In this document: one piece after another, positions 1-8,356 of the stretch | Numbering within the stretch: position 1 is the stretch's first letter | Layout: each line of letters starts with the position of its first letter | Origin: Fictibacillus nanhaiensis | GTDB taxonomy: Bacteria > Bacillota > Bacilli > Bacillales > Fictibacillaceae | Assembly: GCF_019801215.1 (NCBI RefSeq) | Contig: NZ_JAHVJO010000005.1 | Location: 1 to 64,000, forward strand | Reading direction: 5' to 3' | DNA length: 64,000 nt | Program-made: the position numbers and the translations under genes | The notes under the pieces: model-generated | What the model saw: only the letters and a program-made list of their open reading frames with translations | Database searches by the model: none | Told to the model about the DNA's origin: nothing

Positions 1-97
<97 letters not shown>

Positions 98-218
98 AGT
101 GTTTGACTTGCTCTTGTTTAATACTGACGGAATTAATTTAATTCCTTACCTATTTCTTTTGTTCAGTTTTCAAAGAACTTTGTGTTTAGCTTGTCTCTTT
201 TGTTGAGACAGCTTTATC

Positions 219-247
219 ATCTTACCGAATCAAAATTAAAAAGTCAA
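219..247 (-). promoter_or_regulatory. SigA-type promoter of the rRNA operon
   Basis: On the minus strand TTGACT, a 17-nt spacer and TAAGAT form a near-consensus vegetative promoter between tRNA-Ile and 16S rRNA. It would allow rRNA transcription independent of the tRNA array upstream. The segment down to position 98 is rRNA leader. Confidence 0.7.
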
Positions 248-276
248 GCGTTTTTTTGATTCTTTTTTAAAAGATA

Positions 277-353
<77 letters not shown>

Positions 354-363
354 GTAAATAAAA

Positions 364-437
364 TGGAGCGGGTGATGAGAATCGAACTCACGACCAGAGC
401 TTGGAAGGCTCTTGTTTTACCACTAAACTACACCCGC
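364..437 (-). tRNA. tRNA-Gly (TCC)
   Basis: Minus-strand cloverleaf with acceptor GCGGGTG, anticodon stem GAGCC/GGCTC-type pairing around TTCCAAG, a T loop TTCGATT and encoded CCA. The anticodon is TCC. Confidence 0.96.
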
Positions 438-444
438 ATATGAA

Positions 445-521
445 TGGTCGGGAAGACAGGATTTGAACCTGCGACCCCCTGGTCCCAAACCAGGTGCTCT
501 ACCAAGCTGAGCCACTTCCCG
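445..521 (-). tRNA. tRNA-Pro (TGG)
   Basis: Minus-strand cloverleaf with acceptor CGGGAAG/CTTCCCG, anticodon arm CCTGGTTTGGGACCAGG giving anticodon TGG, and encoded CCA. Confidence 0.96.
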
Positions 522-530
522 TAAAAAATA

Positions 531-607
531 TGGCGCGCCCTGAGAGATTCGAACTCCCGACCTTTTGATTCGTAGTCAAACACTCTATCCAGCTGAGCTA
601 AGGGCGC
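531..607 (-). tRNA. tRNA-Arg (ACG)
   Basis: Minus-strand cloverleaf with acceptor GCGCCCT/AGGGCGC and anticodon arm TTTGACTACGAATCAAA giving anticodon ACG. CCA is encoded. Confidence 0.96.
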
Positions 608-640
608 CTATTCATTGCATTATATGATATTTTGAAAAGT

Positions 641-726
641 TGGTGCGGCCGAGAGGACTCGAACCTCCACGGGGTTTCCCCCACTAGCCCCTCAAGCTAG
701 CGCGTCTGCCATTCCGCCACGACCGC
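641..726 (-). tRNA. tRNA-Leu (GAG)
   Basis: Minus-strand type-II tRNA with a long variable arm. Anticodon arm CTAGCTTGAGGGGCTAG gives anticodon GAG, and CCA is encoded. By position (second Leu after Lys) it corresponds to B. subtilis trnS-leu2, known as the ICEBs1 attachment site. Here the array continues without an inserted element. Confidence 0.95.
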
Positions 727-779
727 GCGGCTAGATGCCAGCGCATGAGCACTGCAACTTATAAGTTCAAAAATTAGTA

Positions 780-863
780 TGGTGCGGGTGAAGGGACTCG
801 AACCCCCACGTCAAAGACACTAGATCCTAAGTCTAGCGCGTCTGCCAATTCCGCCACACCCGC
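780..863 (-). tRNA. tRNA-Leu (TAG)
   Basis: Minus-strand type-II tRNA with acceptor GCGGGTG and anticodon arm CTAGACTTAGGATCTAG, giving anticodon TAG. CCA is encoded. Confidence 0.95.
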
Positions 864-873
864 ATAATAAAAA

Positions 874-949
874 TGGTGAGCCATGAAGGACTCGAACCTT
901 CGACCCTCTGATTAAAAGTCAGATGCTCTACCGACTGAGCTAATGGCTC
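874..949 (-). tRNA. tRNA-Lys (TTT)
   Basis: Minus-strand cloverleaf with acceptor GAGCCAT and anticodon arm TCTGACTTTTAATCAGA, giving anticodon TTT. CCA is encoded. Confidence 0.96.
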
Positions 950-1037
950 TTGCTAAAATCTTACATCGGAAATAATTCTTGTTTCTCCGTTAAGATAATT
1001 AAGTGTTTGTTTCAACACTTATCTTAAAAATAAAAAA

Positions 1038-1112
1038 TGGCTGGGCTAGCTGGATTCGAACCAGCGCATGACGGAGTCAAAGTCCGTTGCCTTACCGCTT
1101 GGCTATAGCCCA
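1038..1112 (-). tRNA. tRNA-Gln (TTG)
   Basis: Minus-strand cloverleaf with acceptor TGGGCTA and anticodon arm ACGGACTTTGACTCCGT, giving anticodon TTG. CCA is encoded. Confidence 0.96.
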
Positions 1113-1131
1113 TCACCTAATGAAATAAAAA

Positions 1132-1207
1132 TGGCGGACCCGACCGGGGTCGAACCGGCGATCTCCTGCGTGACAGGCAGGCATGTTAACCACTACACCA
1201 CGAGTCC
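1132..1207 (-). tRNA. tRNA-Asp (GTC)
   Basis: Minus-strand cloverleaf with acceptor GGACTCG and anticodon arm CCTGCCTGTCACGCAGG, giving anticodon GTC. CCA is encoded. Confidence 0.96.
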
Positions 1208-1266
1208 ATTTATATAGGTGTTATTCGTTTTTTAATAAAAATTTTAATAAGAATTAAATAAGTAAG

Positions 1267-1341
1267 TGGTGACCCGTACGGGATTCGAACCCGTGTTACC
1301 GCCGTGAAAGGGCGGTGTCTTAACCGCTTGACCAACGGGCC
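1267..1341 (-). tRNA. tRNA-Glu (TTC)
   Basis: Minus-strand cloverleaf with acceptor GGCCCGT and anticodon arm CCGCCCTTTCACGGCGG, giving anticodon TTC. CCA is encoded. Confidence 0.96.
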
Positions 1342-1344
1342 ACA

Positions 1345-1435
1345 TGGCAGAGAAGAAGGGATTCGAACCCTCGCACCGCGTTAGCGATCTACACCCTTAG
1401 CAGGGGCGCCCCTTGAGCCACTTGGGTACTTCTCT
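1345..1435 (-). tRNA. tRNA-Ser (GCT)
   Basis: Minus-strand type-II tRNA with a long variable arm, acceptor AGAGAAG/CTTCTCT and anticodon loop CTGCTAA, giving anticodon GCT. CCA is encoded. Confidence 0.94.
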
Positions 1436-1438
1436 GTA

Positions 1439-1513
1439 TGGCTCCACAGGTAGGACTCGAACCTACGACCGATCGGTTAACAGCCGATAGCTCTACCACT
1501 GAGCTACTGTGGA
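1439..1513 (-). tRNA. tRNA-Asn (GTT)
   Basis: Minus-strand cloverleaf with acceptor TCCACAG and anticodon arm TCGGCTGTTAACCGA, giving anticodon GTT. CCA is encoded. It is the first tRNA of the array. Confidence 0.96.
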
Positions 1514-1535
1514 ATGTCTTTTAAGGACAATTAAT

Positions 1536-1564
1536 ATCATAATTGTTTTAGCGTTAAATGTCAA
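1536..1564 (-). promoter_or_regulatory. SigA-type promoter of the tRNA array (proximal)
   Basis: Minus strand: a perfect TTGACA, 17-nt spacer, then TATGAT, about 22 nt upstream of tRNA-Asn. This is a strong vegetative promoter as expected for a stable-RNA operon. The surrounding 1514-1688 gap holds no gene. Confidence 0.8.
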
Positions 1565-1654
1565 CCCGTTTTAGAAGGTTTTTTCTAAGTTGCATGACTG
1601 TTAAACACGCTTTTATAAAGCTTATGTAAAGGCGTTTCTAACAGCGACTTAATT

Positions 1655-1684
1655 AAATTACCACATACCTATAATCGAAGTCAA
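1655..1684 (-). promoter_or_regulatory. possible distal promoter of the tRNA array
   Basis: Minus strand: TTGACT, 18-nt spacer, TAATTT, just beyond the sprT stop codon. Tandem promoters are common before Bacillus stable-RNA operons. The -10 is less good than in the proximal promoter. Confidence 0.4.
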
Positions 1685-1688
1685 CACC

Positions 1689-2147
1689 CTATTTTAAAGA
1701 AATTAGCTTTAACTTGCCTTTGCACTTTCCGCACACATATTTTTTTGTATCAATTCGCCTTTTTCTTTTATAGGACTGCATACAGTCTGTGCAATTGTAT
1801 TGATATTTATAACTTTCTATTCTTCTCTTTTCAAGCACGGATTGGCAGTAGCGTGAACCGCCAACTTTGTTAAGCAAGTATTTAAAGTCATAGTCACTAT
1901 GTTTATATCCCTTTTTTTCAAGGTGAAGATGATAGTGACACAGCTCATGTTTTATTACGCCAATCAACTCATCCATACCAAATGCTTCATAAAGGTGTGG
2001 ATTCATTTCTATATGATGAGTCCTTAAAAGGTAACGACCTCCAGTTGTCCGTAATCTTTTGTTAAAGGTCGCCTTGTGTATGAAAGGTTTATTAAAAAAC
2101 CGGATTGAGATCTCTTCTGTGAGTTGTTGCAGTTCTTCCTGTGTCAT
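1689..2147 (-). CDS. SprT-like zinc protein (YdcK type)
   Basis: A 152-residue protein with the metalloprotease-like HELCH motif (HExxH, about residues 67-71) and a C-terminal zinc-ribbon, C-x2-C (NCTDC) then C-x2-C (CGKC). This is the architecture of the SprT-like family, whose eukaryotic member Spartan acts on DNA-protein crosslinks. The bacterial role is uncertain. The ATG follows AAGGGGC. In B. subtilis the SprT-like gene ydcK occupies the same place between tex and the trnS tRNAs, so orthology is likely. Proteolytic activity is inferred from the motif only. Confidence 0.85.
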   Translation of the reverse strand: MTQEELQQLTEEISIRFFNKPFIHKATFNKRLRTTGGRYLLRTHHIEMNPHLYEAFGMDELIGVIKHELCHYHLHLEKKGYKHSDYDFKYLLNKVGGSRYCQSVLEKRRIESYKYQYNCTDCMQSYKRKRRIDTKKYVCGKCKGKLKLISLK

Positions 2148-2247
2148 GCTATTGCCCCTTACTTTTATTAAACGTTCACATTAACAAGCCTTTGTACATA
2201 GACTAATACACATATATCGGATTGGGAAGTTCAAGGAGGTTCTCTAT

Positions 2248-2370
2248 ATGCCAACATGGTTTAAAAGACAGCTCCGTCGTGCGTATTACCAAAAAGATCG
2301 GTACCAAATCCGCTTATTGAACCAATGCTGGTTCTTTTATAACAGAAAGCACTCCTCCAGCGAAGAATAA
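2248..2370 (+). CDS. cmpA: cortex morphogenetic protein CmpA
   Basis: A 40-residue ORF on the plus strand, starting MPTWFKRQLR and containing QIRLLNQCWFFYNRKH. It closely matches my memory of B. subtilis CmpA (37 aa, QIKLLNQCWYFYRKKHCS), a mother-cell protein that with SpoIVA and ClpXP acts in spore-envelope quality control before cortex assembly. The ATG has a strong AAGGAGGTTC ribosome site. Location between tex and sprT is as in B. subtilis. An intrinsic terminator begins inside its last codons. It is too short for ordinary gene callers. Confidence 0.92.
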   Translation: MPTWFKRQLRRAYYQKDRYQIRLLNQCWFFYNRKHSSSEE

Positions 2371-2396
2371 TTGCCGCTGGAGAAGCGCTTTTTTCT
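2355..2396 (+). terminator. terminator of cmpA
   Basis: An 8-bp perfect stem CTCCAGCG/CGCTGGAG is followed by AAGC and a T-rich run. The 5' arm overlaps the end of cmpA. Confidence 0.85.
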
Positions 2397-2412
2397 TTAT
2401 CATGGTGTCCCC

Positions 2413-4578
2413 TTATTTAGGAGCGACCATCGTTAAGGCTATTCGCTGTTTTGAAACATCAACGGAATCTACCCAAACGGTTACGACTTGACCTACATTT
2501 ACGACATCCATCGGATTTTTAACAAAGCGGTCTGTCAATTTCGAAATATGGACAAGACCATCCTGTTTGACGCCGATGTCTACAAAGGCACCGAAGTCTA
2601 CCACATTGCGTACCGTACCTTGCAACTCCATGCCAGTTGAGAGATCTTCCATTTTCAGTACATCTGTTTTTAGTACTGGCCCAGAAGAGGTTTCTCGAGG
2701 GTCACGACCCGGCTTTGTCAGCCCCTCAATGATATCCTTTAATGTAGGGACACCGATGTTTAATTTACTCGATGCCTCTTCCACAGAAAAAGTCTTCAGT
2801 TTTTCAGCAAGTGCGTCTGATCCGATATCACTTGTTGTAAATCCTAACTCCTTCAAGAGTGCTTTTGTTCCCGGATAGCTTTCTGGATGTATGCCAGTCT
2901 GGTCCAATGGTTGATCACCCTCCATCACGCGTAGAAAACCGATACATTGTTCGTACGTTTTTGCACCTAGACGAGGAATCTTCTTTAATTCTGTTCTATT
3001 TTTAAATTTTCCAATGTCGTTTCGTTTCACAATAATGTTTTGCGCGACTGTTTTGGACAACCCTGAAACATATTGAAGCAAGGAGGCTGATGCAGTGTTC
3101 ACATTGACACCGACTTGGTTAACAGCTGTTTCCACGACGAAGGAGATCTCTTCGCCTAATCTTTTTTGGGAAACATCATGCTGATATTGCCCAACTCCTA
3201 TAGATTTTGGATCTATTTTCACGAGTTCTGCTAATGGATCTTGCAGTCTTCGTGCGATGGAGACCGCACTTCTTTCTTCTACTTGAAGATCAGGAAATTC
3301 TTCTCGTGCCACAGCTGAAGCTGAATAAACACTCGCTCCCGCTTCGTTAACAATCACATATGCTACATCTCGATCGAGATTATTCAGAGTCTCGGCAATA
3401 AATTGTTCGGTTTCGCGTGATGCTGTACCATTACCGATAGCAGCAATCTCAATGTCATATTGATTAATGAGTTTTTTGACAACTGCAGCTGATTTTTCAA
3501 CTTCTGAACGCGGCGGAGTAGGATAGATCGTTTGGATGTGCAGAACTTTCCCGGTTTCATCCACGACCCCTAGCTTACATCCTGTTCGATAAGCGGGATC
3601 CACTCCAAGGACCACTTTTCCCTTAAGAGGAGCCTGCAGCAAAAGACTTCTTACGTTTTCAGAAAAAATGTGGATAGCACGCTCTTCTGCCTGCTCTGTT
3701 AATGCCGCTCGAATTTCTCTTTCTATAGAAGGAGAGATCAATCGTTTAAAAGCATCTTCAATTGCTTCTTTTAAAAACGGGGCAGCAGGAGAACTAAACC
3801 GCTTGATTGTACTTCTCTCCATTTTAGAAAGAATGAGCTCTATTGGCGAGCCTACTCCGACTTTCAAAATGTTTTCTTTTTCGCCCCGGTTAACGGCTAG
3901 TACTCGATGGGGAACAATCTTTCGGATTGGTTCCTGGTAGTCATAATACATTTCAAATACTTTTTTCTCATCCGTTTCTGTATTTTTTCCTTCTGTTTTT
4001 AACTCACCTTTAGAGAATGTATCCTCCCGTATCCATTTCCGCATATCAGCATCATCAGAAAGCATTTCGGCAATGATATCTTTAGCACCTTGCAGAACAT
4101 CCTCGACGGATAGTACTTCTTTTTCTTCATTTATGTAGGTTTTTGCCCGTTCTAAAGGATTATCATTTTTTTGTTCTAACAGCCATAAAGCGAATGGTTC
4201 GAGTCCTTTTTCTTTAGCTACTGTCGCTTTTGTTCGTCTTTTTTGTTTATACGGACGATATATATCTTCAATATCTTGCAGCTTTTGAGCCTTGTCGATA
4301 GCTGCCGCGAGCTCTTCGGTTAATTTTCCTTGCTCGTTAATTAAACGGGTTACTTCTTCTTTACGTGAAGCAAGATTTTGCAAATATGTCCAGCGATCCA
4401 TGATGTCTTTGATTTGTACTTCATCAAGACCGCCTGTCAGTTCCTTTCGGTAACGTGCGATAAAGGGTACGGTATTTCCCTCTTCCAACAGCTCGATGAC
4501 CTGGTTAATTTGTTTCCCTTTTATTTTTAATTCTTGTTCCATGACATGCAATGCTTGTTCATTAACAGGTTGTCCCAC
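2413..4578 (-). CDS. tex: Tex family transcription accessory protein (YdcI)
   Basis: A 721-residue cytoplasmic Tex protein: N-terminal helical region, YqgF-like RNase-H fold (VVLGVDPAYRTGCKLGVVD, around residue 325), helix-hairpin-helix region near SASLLQYVSGL and IPRLGAKTYEQ, and a C-terminal S1 RNA-binding domain starting about GMELQGTVRNVVDFGAFVDIG. The family binds nucleic acid and the transcription machinery. I start at the GTG 8 nt after AAAGGAG. A further in-frame GTG lies 9 nt upstream but abuts the ribosome site. Orthologous in place and content to ydcI of B. subtilis, next to rsbX. Confidence 0.94.
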   Translation of the reverse strand: MGQPVNEQALHVMEQELKIKGKQINQVIELLEEGNTVPFIARYRKELTGGLDEVQIKDIMDRWTYLQNLASRKEEVTRLINEQGKLTEELAAAIDKAQKLQDIEDIYRPYKQKRRTKATVAKEKGLEPFALWLLEQKNDNPLERAKTYINEEKEVLSVEDVLQGAKDIIAEMLSDDADMRKWIREDTFSKGELKTEGKNTETDEKKVFEMYYDYQEPIRKIVPHRVLAVNRGEKENILKVGVGSPIELILSKMERSTIKRFSSPAAPFLKEAIEDAFKRLISPSIEREIRAALTEQAEERAIHIFSENVRSLLLQAPLKGKVVLGVDPAYRTGCKLGVVDETGKVLHIQTIYPTPPRSEVEKSAAVVKKLINQYDIEIAAIGNGTASRETEQFIAETLNNLDRDVAYVIVNEAGASVYSASAVAREEFPDLQVEERSAVSIARRLQDPLAELVKIDPKSIGVGQYQHDVSQKRLGEEISFVVETAVNQVGVNVNTASASLLQYVSGLSKTVAQNIIVKRNDIGKFKNRTELKKIPRLGAKTYEQCIGFLRVMEGDQPLDQTGIHPESYPGTKALLKELGFTTSDIGSDALAEKLKTFSVEEASSKLNIGVPTLKDIIEGLTKPGRDPRETSSGPVLKTDVLKMEDLSTGMELQGTVRNVVDFGAFVDIGVKQDGLVHISKLTDRFVKNPMDVVNVGQVVTVWVDSVDVSKQRIALTMVAPK

Positions 4579-4660
4579 TCCAGACACTCCTTTTTCAAAT
4601 CAATTATTTCTATTATAAACGAATAAAATCACTGCGTAAAAAGACGGTTCGATTAAAACG

Positions 4661-4696
4661 AAAAAACACCACCCATTTCAATAAGGATGATGTTTT
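4661..4696 (-). terminator. terminator of the sigB operon
   Basis: Minus strand: AAACATCATCC pairs with GGGTGGTGTTT (11 bp with G-U pairs), followed by a T run, immediately after rsbX. Confidence 0.85.
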
Positions 4697-4697
4697 G

Positions 4698-5306
4698 CTA
4701 ATTTATATTCACTTGACCGACAATGCATGTAGCATCATCATTAATATCCTGTGGCAATCCACTTATAAAGCTTACCGAATCTTTTGGGGAAATCATTCTA
4801 GTCAGAAGTGATCGGCTCTGTGTGTGAATATCCATACCATCGGAATAAAGCATAAACGTTAATTCTTTTTCGAATTTAAATTCCTGAATTTTAAATCGTT
4901 CGGGTTTTCCTGCAAGGAATCCTACATTCGGCAATGGGTGTATAGCACGTTGTCTTTCTGCAGAGATCATAAAACGGATATTACCTACCCCTGAATAAGA
5001 GGCTGTTTGATTTCGATAATCGATTTTAACGATTGCTATTACAGCGCCACGAGTAGTTCTTAGTCTCTCGTTGCAAAGATGCATGAGCCGTTCTACAGGT
5101 TCATGATGGTTATCATCAATGATTTCAGTAGCAGCTCCTGAAGCTTCTTTAGCCATCTTACCGCTTCCTAAACCGTCTGCAACGGCGCAAATCAAATAAT
5201 CTTCCGTTTCTTTTACATAAAAACTATCTCCGCAAAGATCATTTCCCTTTTTAGGTTTCTGGTAGGAGGAAACAGATGCTCTGCTATATTGATAGTGTCC
5301 AATCAT
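4698..5306 (-). CDS. rsbX: RsbX, PP2C-type phosphatase (feedback on stressosome)
   Basis: A 202-residue serine/threonine phosphatase of the PPM/SpoIIE family, with the metal-binding features GDSFYVKETEDYLICAVADGLGSG (DG motif near residue 43) and YSDGMD plus a late DD. In B. subtilis RsbX dephosphorylates RsbS (and RsbR), resetting the stressosome after stress. Its ATG overlaps the sigB stop (ATGA), and it is the last gene of the operon before a terminator. Confidence 0.94.
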   Translation of the reverse strand: MIGHYQYSRASVSSYQKPKKGNDLCGDSFYVKETEDYLICAVADGLGSGKMAKEASGAATEIIDDNHHEPVERLMHLCNERLRTTRGAVIAIVKIDYRNQTASYSGVGNIRFMISAERQRAIHPLPNVGFLAGKPERFKIQEFKFEKELTFMLYSDGMDIHTQSRSLLTRMISPKDSVSFISGLPQDINDDATCIVGQVNIN

Positions 5307-6094
5307 CTAAGGGCCTCCGAAGGTGTAACTCGTAAAGCTTCTTTCAGTTTTTCCAATGCTCTTCTTTGCAGTCTGGAAACATGCATTTGAGAGATGTCGA
5401 GCCGCTCTCCTGTTTCCTTTTGACTTAAGTTTTCGAAATATGTGCATTGAAGAATCTCGCGCTCACGTTCGGAAAGTACAGCAAATGCTTTTTCTAGAAG
5501 CATCCTTTTGTCAATCTGATCAAACCCATCATCATTTGATCCTACAAGATCAAGGAGTGTAACCGTGCTTCCTTCTTGGTCAGCCTCAATAGAGCTGTCT
5601 ACAGAAAGGGCTTGATAACTTTTACCCATTTCCATCGTCTCTAGCACTTCTTCTTCTGAGACCTCAAGATAATCCGCAATTTCAGCGATTTTAGGTGATC
5701 TTTGTAAACTGGTTGTTAATTCTTCGACTGCGCGTTTAATTCGAGGACCTAACTCTTTAATTCGGCGAGGTACATGAACGCTCCACGTCTTGTCACGAAT
5801 AAAACGTTTGATTTCGCCTACGATTGTTGGAACCGCGAATGATTCAAATGATCTGCCAAATGTTTTGTCATATCTTCTAAATGCAGCGAGCAATCCGATC
5901 ATACCGACTTGAACCAAATCGTCATGAATACTTTTACCTTTAGAAAATTTTCGAGCAAGGGAATGAACAAGATCTTGATATTGCAAAACAAGATTCGTTT
6001 GTATTTCTTCATTTTTTGGATCTTGCTGCAACTCATCAATCCACGCGTAAACTTGTTCTTTACTGTGAAGGCGCTGGTGAGATTCTGTCGACAT
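5303..6094 (-). CDS. sigB: general stress sigma factor SigB
   Basis: A 263-residue sigma factor of the SigB/SigF/SigG group. Region 2 contains HDDLVQVGMIGLLAAFRRYD and EIKRFIRDKTWSVHVPRRIKELG; region 4 contains the HTH QKETGERLDISQMHVSRLQR. These are near identical to B. subtilis SigB. RsbW holds it inactive until unphosphorylated RsbV displaces it. The start is the ATG directly after GGTGGAGGAAC; an in-frame ATG 15 nt upstream lacks this spacing. The 5' end overlaps rsbW. Confidence 0.97.
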   Translation of the reverse strand: MSTESHQRLHSKEQVYAWIDELQQDPKNEEIQTNLVLQYQDLVHSLARKFSKGKSIHDDLVQVGMIGLLAAFRRYDKTFGRSFESFAVPTIVGEIKRFIRDKTWSVHVPRRIKELGPRIKRAVEELTTSLQRSPKIAEIADYLEVSEEEVLETMEMGKSYQALSVDSSIEADQEGSTVTLLDLVGSNDDGFDQIDKRMLLEKAFAVLSEREREILQCTYFENLSQKETGERLDISQMHVSRLQRRALEKLKEALRVTPSEALR

Positions 6095-6542
6095 GTTCCT
6101 CCACCTCATCTCTGTGAAGATACTTTGTCATCATAACAACGACTCCGGCTTCACTGCTTATTTCTACTTTGTCCATTAGTGTATCTATTAGGAAGAGGCC
6201 TAAACCTCCTTCATGCAACTGATCAACAGATTTTCCATCAACTGGGCCAAGTTTTTTTGAGGTAGATTCAACATCAAAGCTCTTACCTTGATCAACAACA
6301 GTAATTTCGATACGATCGCCAAAAATATTACAGCCAATTTGGACTTGACCTACGTCGCCATCAGCATAAGCATGATTCACGACATTTGTAACGGCTTCAG
6401 ATACCGCAATTTTAATATCTTCAATTTCATCGAACGCAAAGCCCATACGATTAGCTAGACCAGATATCGTTAATCTGACTACTCCCACATAATCCGGCTT
6501 TGCAGGAACATTCATTTCAATGTAGTCGGACGCTGTTCTCAT
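6060..6542 (-). CDS. rsbW: anti-sigma-B factor and kinase RsbW
   Basis: A 160-residue GHKL-fold serine kinase: N box AVSEAVTNVVNHAY, G1-like VVDQGKSFD and G2-like HEGGLGLFLI. It sequesters SigB and phosphorylates RsbV. It overlaps rsbV by 4 nt at its start and sigB at its end, so translation is probably coupled, keeping sigma and anti-sigma balanced. Confidence 0.96.
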   Translation of the reverse strand: MRTASDYIEMNVPAKPDYVGVVRLTISGLANRMGFAFDEIEDIKIAVSEAVTNVVNHAYADGDVGQVQIGCNIFGDRIEITVVDQGKSFDVESTSKKLGPVDGKSVDQLHEGGLGLFLIDTLMDKVEISSEAGVVVMMTKYLHRDEVEEHVDRISPAPSQ

Positions 6543-6871
6543 AGCGCCTCCCCCTTTACTTCGCTTTCAATATCCATAACTTCGGTTAAGCCCGTAATCT
6601 CAAAAATACGTTTCACACGTACTGTCATACCCCGAAGCTTTAATGAACTATTGTTTGCTTTAGAAGACTTGAGGGCACCAACAAAAATACCTAAGCCTGT
6701 ACTGTCCATATAATCAATTCCGGAAAGATCTACAACGACAACGTTTCCTTCTTTTTCTGTCAATGGGATCATGACTGCTTTTAACTTAGGAGCGGTATAA
6801 GCATCCACTTCTCCTGTTAATTGTAATTCGTGTGTTTCATTTATTTGATGTTGATTGATTTGTAAGTTCAT
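6539..6871 (-). CDS. rsbV: anti-anti-sigma factor RsbV
   Basis: A 110-residue STAS protein with the phospho-acceptor motif YMDSTGLGIF (Ser at about residue 57). RsbW phosphorylates this serine and RsbU removes the phosphate. The ATG follows GGGGGGAAAAGAA; an upstream in-frame GTG lies inside the ribosome site. A SigB-type promoter lies 40-70 nt upstream, so rsbV-rsbW-sigB-rsbX can be transcribed separately from the rsbR-rsbU part. Confidence 0.96.
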   Translation of the reverse strand: MNLQINQHQINETHELQLTGEVDAYTAPKLKAVMIPLTEKEGNVVVVDLSGIDYMDSTGLGIFVGALKSSKANNSSLKLRGMTVRVKRIFEITGLTEVMDIESEVKGEAL

Positions 6872-6913
6872 TTCTTTTCCCCCCACGCTTTGATAAAAAC
6901 CGACAAAGTATAT

Positions 6914-6939
6914 TTACCCTAAACCAAAGTATGCTAAAC
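6914..6939 (-). promoter_or_regulatory. SigB-dependent autoregulatory promoter
   Basis: Minus strand: GTTTAG, 14-nt spacer, GGGTAA, matching the SigB consensus (GTTTAA-N12..15-GGGTAT). The -35 overlaps the rsbU stop codon. Same position as the known internal SigB promoter of the B. subtilis operon. Confidence 0.88.
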
Positions 6940-7941
6940 CAGCCGCTTTAAAATTATCAAGGTGAAATCATCTCTAAGCTCGAATTCTTGTAAACGATCT
7001 AATTCTTGAAACACATTTTCAACGATTTGCTGTGCAGGTAAGTGCATATATTTACGGATAAGAGAAACGATTTCATCTCTTTCAATAAAGCCTTTGCTTG
7101 TCCGGCATTCCGTTACTCCATCTGAAAGGAGAATGACCATATCACCAATTTGAATCTCTTTTTCATACGGATGATAAGTAGTAGTCCGGGATACACCTAG
7201 AACAAGCCCTTTTGCAATAAGGTCGAAGAAAGAGTCTTCTTTTGCGTTATAAATAAAGCCAGGTTCATGACCTGCTCCCGCATAGAAAAACTTATGACTT
7301 TCAGGTTCATATACACCATGAAACATGGTGATAAACATATTGCTGTGAACGTTTTGTTCAACGACACGATTTAAGTTTTCCAACAAAAGATGAGGCTTCA
7401 TCTGTTCATCCGGAAGACTGTCCATCGCATATTTAATCATAGACATACAAAGTGCTGCTGGTATGCCCTTGCCGATTATATCAGCCACGGCAATACTCAA
7501 GCTATTTCCGCTTTTAACAAAGTTATAATAGTCACCATTCATTTTCTTAGCCGGTACACTGACAACTCCAATATCAAGTTCATCAAATTGCGGCACATCA
7601 CTTAATAGCAAAGTCTGCTGCATGCTAGCAGCTACTTCTATTTCAGATTCCAGCTGCTGCTGCTTATCCCGTAAACTTTGATGTTCCCGATAAGCGAAAC
7701 CATAACCGATCATCGCTTCTAAAAGGAAGTCAAAGGAATCTCTCATTTCATCAGACATATTAGGGAAAAGCTCGTCCATAACTTGAATATGCAAGCTCAC
7801 AAGATCTTCTGGAGAGATTTGCTGTTCAAGTAATTTCCTGCTAAATTGCTGGCCTTTATAGAGTGTTGTCTCGGTTTTGGCTTTTAGATAGATCGATAGT
7901 AGATCTTGGTAACGTTCAGTTAGTGCGTCTTTTGCAGTCAA
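6934..7941 (-). CDS. rsbU: RsbU, PP2C phosphatase activating RsbV
   Basis: A 335-residue protein: N-terminal RsbT-binding helical domain (about 1-80), short linker and PP2C/SpoIIE phosphatase domain with GDYYNFVKSGNSLSIAVADIIGKGIPAAL and a C-terminal DDFT. Free RsbT switches it on, and it then dephosphorylates RsbV. I take the TTG that follows AGGAGGAGAGCTC as start. An ATG 24 nt upstream has no ribosome site because it lies in the 3' end of rsbT. Cytoplasmic. Confidence 0.95.
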   Translation of the reverse strand: MTAKDALTERYQDLLSIYLKAKTETTLYKGQQFSRKLLEQQISPEDLVSLHIQVMDELFPNMSDEMRDSFDFLLEAMIGYGFAYREHQSLRDKQQQLESEIEVAASMQQTLLLSDVPQFDELDIGVVSVPAKKMNGDYYNFVKSGNSLSIAVADIIGKGIPAALCMSMIKYAMDSLPDEQMKPHLLLENLNRVVEQNVHSNMFITMFHGVYEPESHKFFYAGAGHEPGFIYNAKEDSFFDLIAKGLVLGVSRTTTYHPYEKEIQIGDMVILLSDGVTECRTSKGFIERDEIVSLIRKYMHLPAQQIVENVFQELDRLQEFELRDDFTLIILKRLV

Positions 7942-7952
7942 GAGCTCTCCTC

Positions 7953-8354
7953 CTAACGAAGCCATTTAGTAGCAGAAATCTCCGTTCCCACATCTACTGT
8001 GGATTCTATGGAAAATTCGTCCATTAATCGCTTCACTCCGGGCAATCCTGCGCCTAAGCCACCGGATGTTGTATAGCCATCTTCCATAACTTTACGGATT
8101 TCCCGGATTCCTGGTCCATTATCTAGGGCTATAATTCGCAAGCCCTTTTTGCCTAATTGATCGATAGGCTCTATACAAATTTTCCCTCTCCCCGCATAAA
8201 GGTAGATATTACGGGCAAGCTCGGAAATCGCTGTTGTTATTCTTGCTTGATCAACATTTCCGAAACCCAGCTCTTTCGCCATGTTTCTTCCGAGTTGACG
8301 AGCACTTACGATGTCCCACTCATTGCGTACTTCCACACAGGATTGGATGTCCAT
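7953..8354 (-). CDS. rsbT: RsbT switch kinase of the stressosome
   Basis: A 133-residue GHKL kinase with N box ELARNIYLYAG and lid motifs GPGI and GGLGAGLPG. It phosphorylates RsbS and RsbR in the stressosome, is released and then activates RsbU. Start chosen at the second ATG, 7 nt after GGAGG; the first ATG overlaps the rsbS stop and is too close to the ribosome site. Confidence 0.95.
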   Translation of the reverse strand: MDIQSCVEVRNEWDIVSARQLGRNMAKELGFGNVDQARITTAISELARNIYLYAGRGKICIEPIDQLGKKGLRIIALDNGPGIREIRKVMEDGYTTSGGLGAGLPGVKRLMDEFSIESTVDVGTEISATKWLR

Positions 8355-8356
8355 GA

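Noticed and set aside
2567-2878. Plus-strand open frame inside tex
   Set aside because: Antisense shadow of the conserved S1-domain coding region, with no ribosome site.
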